From contig JAAOOA010000095.1 in the NCBI GenBank assembly GCA_012861695.1, positions 305,501-369,500 of the forward strand: a DNA stretch of 64,000 bases. The letters are read 5' to 3'. The translations under genes and the position numbers were made by a program. The DNA is from Trematomus loennbergii. Lineage: Eukaryota; Chordata; Actinopteri; Perciformes; Nototheniidae. The notes under the pieces are model-generated. The model ran no database searches. It had not been told where the DNA came from and saw only the letters and a program-made list of their open reading frames with translations. This document shows positions 59,036-64,000 of the stretch, piece by piece (within the stretch, counting starts at the first letter, position 1; every line of letters begins with the position of its first letter).

Positions 59036-59935
59036 TACATTGTTATATCTCTCACAGGCTCCGCCCTCTACTGGACTCTATGGGTACTACTCTCTATCAT
59101 GCTGTGCGTGCTTTCACCTACTGATCTACGTAAACGTAGCCGGCCAATCTGGACGAGCCTACCTGAATGCGCACGCAGGCCCACAGTATATAAGGCGGCT
59201 ACAGCCGCCGCCCCACTATCCTTTTTCTCTTCAGACGAGCTGACAACCGAAGAGTTAAATAAACGTACGAAGATTAGAAGAAACGAAAAATGGACTCACC
59301 ATTACTGGAATCTCGGCCATGCCCCACCTGCCCTGGTTTGATCACGGGCACCAATCTCCACCACCTCTGTTAGAGTGTTTTGGGGACCAGGATATGGCCG
59401 AGGCGGTGCCATTCATGTTCGCCATTTCAGGGGGCGAATGGCTCCGTTTGCCGTCGTCGGGCACTTCCGGCTTCGGTCCATGGAGGTCCACCGCCCTAGG
59501 TGATGACCATGGCGGCGGAGCGCAGCTGCTCCCAGCGGGCAGCAGGCTGGGCAGGGAGCTGAAAAGAGCTCTGCCACGCTACCGCGGGACAGGGCGACTG
59601 CAGATAAACACGGGTGTGTTTGGCATCTCGCTCATTGCTGGAGATGCCCCCACCTCACCAGATCAGAGCGATTATTTGTAGCTTGAACGGGGCCGCCGCC
59701 GTTGTCTGCCGTGTGGTATCCCGGTGAGGGATCACGCCGCATGGCACTTTTCAGAAAGGACCGTGTTGATCTCCTGGGAGCCCCCGTGTTTACGGAAGGG
59801 CTCTTTGGATCAGAAAGAACACTGTCCCACACTCCCCGCTCCCTCTGTAAACTCCAGTATAGGAGCCAGTAGGTGGGCGCGTGCAGGTGAGTGGAATAAA
59901 ACCGTAGTGCTGTCAAAGCACTGTGCGGGTTCAAG
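59036..59935 (+). mobile_element. Retroelement 5' piece (TATA, leader, ORF start), DIRS- or gypsy-like
   Basis: This GC-richer insert has AGTATATAAGGCGG (about 59187) and, 100 bp later, an ATG (59290) opening MDSPLLESRPCPTCPGLITG and TNLHHLC before a stop. The C-x2-C...H-x2-C arrangement resembles gag-like zinc motifs of fish retroelements. A 120-codon frame at 59319-59681 is open in another phase and is not credible as a gene. The borders are inferred from where the LINE stops. Confidence 0.5.
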
Positions 59936-60170
59936 AGAGTGATGTGTTTGTGAGAAATGCATTCAGTGAAACGATTGCATTTATCCCAGAGTAAGAGTCA
60001 TCTCTCTCCATATTCCATTTCCTGCTAAGAAAGTTATTTCATCTTAGAAATATTCTTAAGGAGATATAGGCTGACTTTGTAATTGTCCTAATGTGACTGT
60101 TGAAACTCAGGTCAGAGTCCATGACTACACCTAGATTTCTGGCCTTTTCTGTTGTTTTGAACCTTGCCCA
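59936..60170 (-). mobile_element. L2/Rex1-like LINE RT, right part
   Basis: Minus-strand reading contains ARNLGVVMDSDLSFNSHIR and ITKSAYISL, the segment before the RT tail at 58690-59035. The MITE at 60171 begins in or beside it. Confidence 0.65.
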
Positions 60171-60657
60171 TTTAAAGTGGACCTATCATGCTATATTTGA
60201 ATAATATAGTGTAGGACCATACCTATATAAGGCATATTATATTTTTTTTTTCAAAATACCAAACAGATCATGCATTTTAGCCATGCCTCATTTCACCCAA
60301 TTTGCACTTTTTTTTAGCTCTGCTTTAGCCAGGGCAGATTCAGTGAGAACAGCACCATCTACTGGCCTGGCATATGTACTACAGCGCCTCCAGCGCTTTC
60401 GAACGGCAATGGCCGTGGCTGTCTCCACCTGACTGGTGGAGTTGGCCCAATAGCCGTAGCGCCACTGTCCTGACGTCAGGACAGTGTTCAAATCTGGATC
60501 AGTTTTTATCAGATCCGTTGCAGCCCCTTTTTTAGAGATTTGGGTATGGAGGAAAATAGAGAGGGTTGTGTTTTCTGACACTTGGTGAGTTCCCTGGAAC
60601 ACCGGGGACACATATTCATGTATCAAAGTGCATTTTGCATGATAGGTCCCCTTTAAA
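60171..60657. mobile_element. MITE with 21-bp terminal inverted repeats
   Basis: Left end TTTAAAGTGGACCTATCATGC; the right end read in reverse is the same with GGGG for GTGG (19 of 21). There is no coding capacity. A related fragment lies at 45075. The palindrome CCTGACGTCAGG sits in the middle (about 60471). Confidence 0.85.
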
Positions 60658-60754
60658 TCAAAACTCAAAATATGGTTAGTGAGGAATCAGCTCTGCCAAC
60701 ACTGATCCAATCTTCTGCTCCTTACAACCCACTGCCTGTGTTTTAACATGTTTT

Positions 60755-60913
60755 GCTGGAGAACCTCTGACTCTTTGACTTGTGATGTGAATCCTCCGGC
60801 CGATACTCTGAATAAACCCATCAGTGTTTGACATCAAAAGCTCCAACTCTCACCGTGTCTCCTTCCTGAGTTGGTGACTGCCACTGCATTGCTACACAGA
60901 AGTTTCCCCCACA
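60755..60913 (+). mobile_element. Partial LTR of family A
   Basis: Matches the reverse complement of 27723-27890: CTCCGGCCGA, AATAAACCCATCAGTG and the end TTTCCCCCACA. Its 5' part is missing. Confidence 0.8.
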
Positions 60914-62016
60914 CCTACAGTAGGCAGGGGGGTGGGGGCTGGTGAACGGTCAATGTTTGTAAACACTGTGACATTTTGACTTTATTTGATCATTTCAGTT
61001 AAAAACTAACGTTCATATTTGTATTTTTGAGAAGAGCAATATGAATATGTTAGTGGCTGACCCAGCCCCATGGTCTGTCACAGTAGTGCGGGAAAGAGAA
61101 GTGCACTTTTTGCCTGGCTGGACCTGTAATTTACAGGAAAGGAGTGCACGCTACTAAGAGACGCGCTACCATGGAAACCAAACAATGGTGTAGCTGTAGC
61201 TGAAGTCCGAGTGGAAACAGTAGCATTTGGAGCGTTATGTTTCAATGAAACAGCCAGGTCGTGACTCACAAAAAAAGGGTTACTTCATTAACTGTAAGCT
61301 TGTCACTCTGAGTAACCTACAGTTAACTTAACTGCTGGAGAAGAAAGATCAGCGGGGGGAGAGAGCTGTGGCTGATGGGCCATTAGGTGTGTAAACACAC
61401 AGCTGAGAGCTGCCGTTTCATTCTGACTGTTTAAAAAACGGTAACAACGGACTATTTTTCTTAGCGGATGCATGTCAATTTAAATCAATACATACAACAA
61501 TTTTTTTAATCAAGAACAACATTTTCTAAATCCATAAAAGCATTTCAATTAATATTGGGAGTCATGTCGTTACTTTGTTGAGAATGTGGCCATCCGCTAC
61601 GCGTTGGGATCCTGATCTGCTGACAAGGCTCCATTAAAATATAAATATTTTTAGTTTAGGCACGTTAATAACATTTTAATGAAGTTGAATACAGAATATT
61701 CATATTTGTCAGTGATTTCATGTCGATTAAAAATCGAGAGCCGGCTGCATTTCCTCTCGTTCGTTTTTTTCGACTAAACAACATTTTTTGTTAAATAACA
61801 ACATGGTGATGTTTTGTAAATGATTACATGTCTTATTTAGCACAGACTATGATCCTATCCGTGACATATGGATCTTAACAAAGATCCGCTATACAGTAGT
61901 ACCAGACATACTGTACATCCAGCTTACTGTATCGAAGTTGATTTCACATGAGCTCCAGTGTGGAACCCCACTGCACCCCCTGGTGGATTAATGATTCATT
62001 GCAGCTGGCTTCACAA
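60914..62016. other. Gene-free stretch
   Basis: No exon supported; an AT-rich segment occupies 61440-61930. Confidence 0.4.
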
Positions 62017-62224
62017 TAGGCTTGTTTGAGACGAGCTGCGGCTCGCCTCGAAAGTAGACGAGAATAGCCGATCGCAGCCGGGGGAGGTCTCAAAAAGCTC
62101 GCCTGAAGTCGGACAGCTCGGAGTTGGCTTCTTCTTCTTCTTCTTCTTCTTCTCTCGGTTTTTTGGCGGATTTCAAACAACTTTAAGGTGCATACCGCCA
62201 CCTCCGGAGTCGGCTTGATCGGTT

Positions 62225-62496
62225 TGCATTTATAAATGCACACGGCATCAATTGCACGTCTGTCCGTCCTGGGAGAGGGATCCCTCCTCTGTTGCTCTCC
62301 CTGAGGTTTCTCCCATTTCCCCTTTAAACTGTGGGGTTTCTCTGGAAGTGTTTCCTTGTATGATGTGAAACGTAAGGACAGAGGGTGTCGTATTGTCATA
62401 CTGATATTCTGTACAAACTGTGAAGTCCACTGAGACAAATGTAACATTTGTGATATTGGGCTATATAAATAAACATTGATTGATTGATTGATTGAT
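62225..62496 (+). mobile_element. Non-LTR retroelement 3' tail ending in (TGAT)n, copy 2
   Basis: Same block as 8655-8935, nested in the DNA transposon. It ends with four TGAT units. Confidence 0.7.
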
Positions 62497-62569
62497 AAAG
62501 AATGGACAAATGTGTTTAATCGTTAATGTCAGATATGTACTAAGTAAATACATTTGTTCCTGCTCAAGA

Positions 62570-62960
62570 TTAGATTCAACTTTATTGTTATTGCACAGAT
62601 TACAGGTAGCCTACTGAGACAACGAAATGCAGTTAAGCTTCTAACCAGGAGTGCAACAAGCGGTAAAGTGAAAAGTAATGTACACAATCTACAGAATAAA
62701 ATATAGAATGAATTGAATGATGAATAAACAGTGAGGGGTATGAATACACTACACAGTAGCCTAGCCTAGTATGAACAGTGTGTATGAATATGCTAAGATA
62801 TATAAAGTATGACAACGGTAAGCAGTGCAAGTATATTATACAAATATATAGATATTAATTTAATGATGATAAACATTGTGGAACAATGATGACAAATGTG
62901 AATGGAAGTGGCGACGTAAAATGTACACAAAACAACAACAAACTTTTGCCGAGCCAATGG
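62570..62960 (-). mobile_element. LINE 3' UTR remnant
   Basis: Begins on + with ATTCAACTTTATTGTTATTG and ACAACGAAATGCAG, a wording common to 3' ends of fish LINEs read in reverse. No coding part. Confidence 0.5.
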
Positions 62961-63468
62961 AGAGTTTCATCTCCAGCACGGGGTAAAACCCACCAATGAG
63001 CACTCAGCTCGAGATACCAGCAAGTCGTTTCCCATCAAGCATTTCGCTTCCGCAGCCCGTGGAGAGAAACTGCGCCGCCTCGCTCTCAAGTCTGCGGGCG
63101 TCTTTGTCCCGCGAGATTTCAACGTCTCATGTAGGCGAGCCTCCAGAGCAAGTCGGACAAAATGACTAACCATCATGCAACGCACTAGCAAGACGTTGAT
63201 CGCAATTGCGCAGGTCTGCGCAGGTCTCGCTTGTCTCAAACAAGCCTAGTAATTACATTTATTTATCACGGGGGCGGTTTCAAGTCAGACTGTGGGCAGT
63301 CTCTTGATCACGGACCGTTCACGGGCCGTTCACGGGCCGACCACGACCCTCGCGTTTCAAACTGTCCTAAATTAGCTGCTACATCTGTACACATCCTCAC
63401 ATGCCTGTTCCACTGCCTGCAGAAGAGGCATGCACCCTCGAGGCTAATGGTACACCTTCCATCTCTCC

Positions 63469-63651
63469 TTTAAAGAGTCCTCTCCTGCTGATGTTCAGGT
63501 GTATATCAGTATGTAGTGACTCTACTTTAAAGAGTCCTCTCCTGTTGATGTTCAGGTGTATATCAGTATGTAGTGTCTCTACTTTAAAGAGTCCTCTCCT
63601 GTTGATGTTCAGGTGTATATCAGTATGTAGTGTCTCTACTTTAAAGAGTCT
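63469..63651. repeat. 57-bp minisatellite, three copies, inverse orientation
   Basis: Reverse complement of the unit at 3411-5038, with GTTGATG or GCTGATG at the variable site. Three full units end in a partial TTTAAAGAGTC. Confidence 0.95.
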
Positions 63652-63868
63652 TTTCACGGTGCTTTTTGACAGTTATGTTTTGTTGTGTTTGCGGAGCAGC
63701 AGCAGAATAAAAAGTGGAAATGCAACTTGTGATTATTTACCTTATAATGAAACTCAACACAAATAAAAAGTGAAAATACAAAACCAGCAGCAGCGTGAGG
63801 TAAATACTGCATCTGATAAAAACATGTGCTCTCACGCCCCCTGCAGGCACATCTCAGTAACTACAGTG

Positions 63869-63963
63869 ATGGAAAATACAACAGATACTTCAATCAACTG
63901 CAGTAACTCAGTACGTGAACCTGAGGAGATGTACACAGACTTTATGGAAGAATACCACCGAGA
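63869..63963 (+). CDS. N-terminal exon of a CD209-like lectin (cut by window end)
   Basis: The frame MENTTDTSINCSNSVREPEE then MYTDFMEEYHRE is the short cytoplasmic start typical of fish CD209/CLEC type II lectins, with a tyrosine motif YTDF. It ends in a 13-G run (63964-63976); the donor is not visible. The membrane, neck and lectin exons should lie beyond the right edge. Confidence 0.65.
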
Positions 63964-64000
63964 GGGGGGGGGGGGGCAACATACATAAAAAAGGTGACAT

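Larger units (their letters stand above)
62017..63248. mobile_element. DNA transposon with TAGGCTTGTTTGAGAC ends
   Basis: Left end TAGGCTTGTTTGAGACGAGC and right end in reverse TAGGCTTGTTTGAGACAAGC differ at one base. No transposase was recognised. Two LINE tails (62225-62496 and 62570-62960) lie inside, so it is a composite. Superfamily uncertain; PIF/Harbinger is possible. Confidence 0.75.

Noticed and set aside
59319..59681. 120-codon frame as a host gene
   Set aside because: No splice or family signal; it overlaps a retroelement leader in another frame.
62967..63239. 90-codon minus-strand frame as a transposase
   Set aside because: No recognisable motif; it overlaps the terminal repeat of the DNA element.

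Overview
The window is a piece of a teleost (most likely percomorph) nuclear genome. The reasons are split genes with GT-AG introns, a FISNA-NACHT-LRR-B30.2 immune receptor of the kind expanded in fish, fish-type C-type lectins, and very dense transposon debris of families typical of fish (L2/CR1/Rex1-like, L1/Tx1-like and jockey/I-like LINEs, tRNA-derived SINEs, hAT, piggyBac-like elements, MITEs and several LTR families). Long (GT)n and poly-G tracts are also present.

Layout. 0.3-1.7 kb: damaged CD209-like C-type lectin (+). 2.7-2.9 kb: stray B30.2 fragment from another NLR copy. 3.4-5.0 kb: about 29 copies of a 57-bp minisatellite. 6.7-9.2 kb: two copies of a putative promoter/5'UTR module with an ISRE-like core. 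9.2-52.4 kb: one NLRC3-like gene (+), its exons far apart. Repeated N-terminal exons lie at 9.2, 10.0, 25.9, 27.0, 27.6 and 39.1 kb, the pre-NACHT exons at 39.8-40.3, FISNA-NACHT at 40.4-42.2, LRR exons at 42.3 and 44.5, and B30.2 at 51.6-52.4. Its introns hold a jockey/I-like LINE (11.2-14.5), a hAT with a perfect target duplication (16.4-18.4), a 2.2-kb tandem duplication of transposon debris (18.5-22.3), an L2 LINE (22.3-25.2), an LTR element A (27.7 kb onward) with a second LTR element nested in it (30.8-37.5), a piggyBac-like element (42.8-44.0) and a deleted sister LTR element (46.5-50.7). 54.5-58.3 kb: a complete ladderlectin-like secreted C-type lectin gene (-) with a TATA box. 58.7-63.2 kb: nested LINE, retroelement, MITE and DNA-transposon pieces. 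63.5 kb: three copies of the 57-bp minisatellite in inverse orientation. 63.9 kb: first coding exon of another CD209-like lectin, cut off by the window edge.

How it fits together. This is an innate-immunity neighbourhood: pattern-recognition lectins flank a cytosolic NLR. The NLR coding exons are well conserved in sequence but carry about ten one- or two-base indels, many of them losses in short homopolymers. Either the gene is a young pseudogene or the assembly is unpolished long-read sequence; this cannot be settled from the window. I found no wholly new gene system. The most original signals are the phase-symmetric N-terminal exon array with embedded SINE and LINE copies, the 90-nt intron that became open reading frame in the first lectin, the in-frame 33-bp expansion inside a reverse transcriptase, the two related non-autonomous LTR elements with exact target duplications, and the inverted minisatellite pair.
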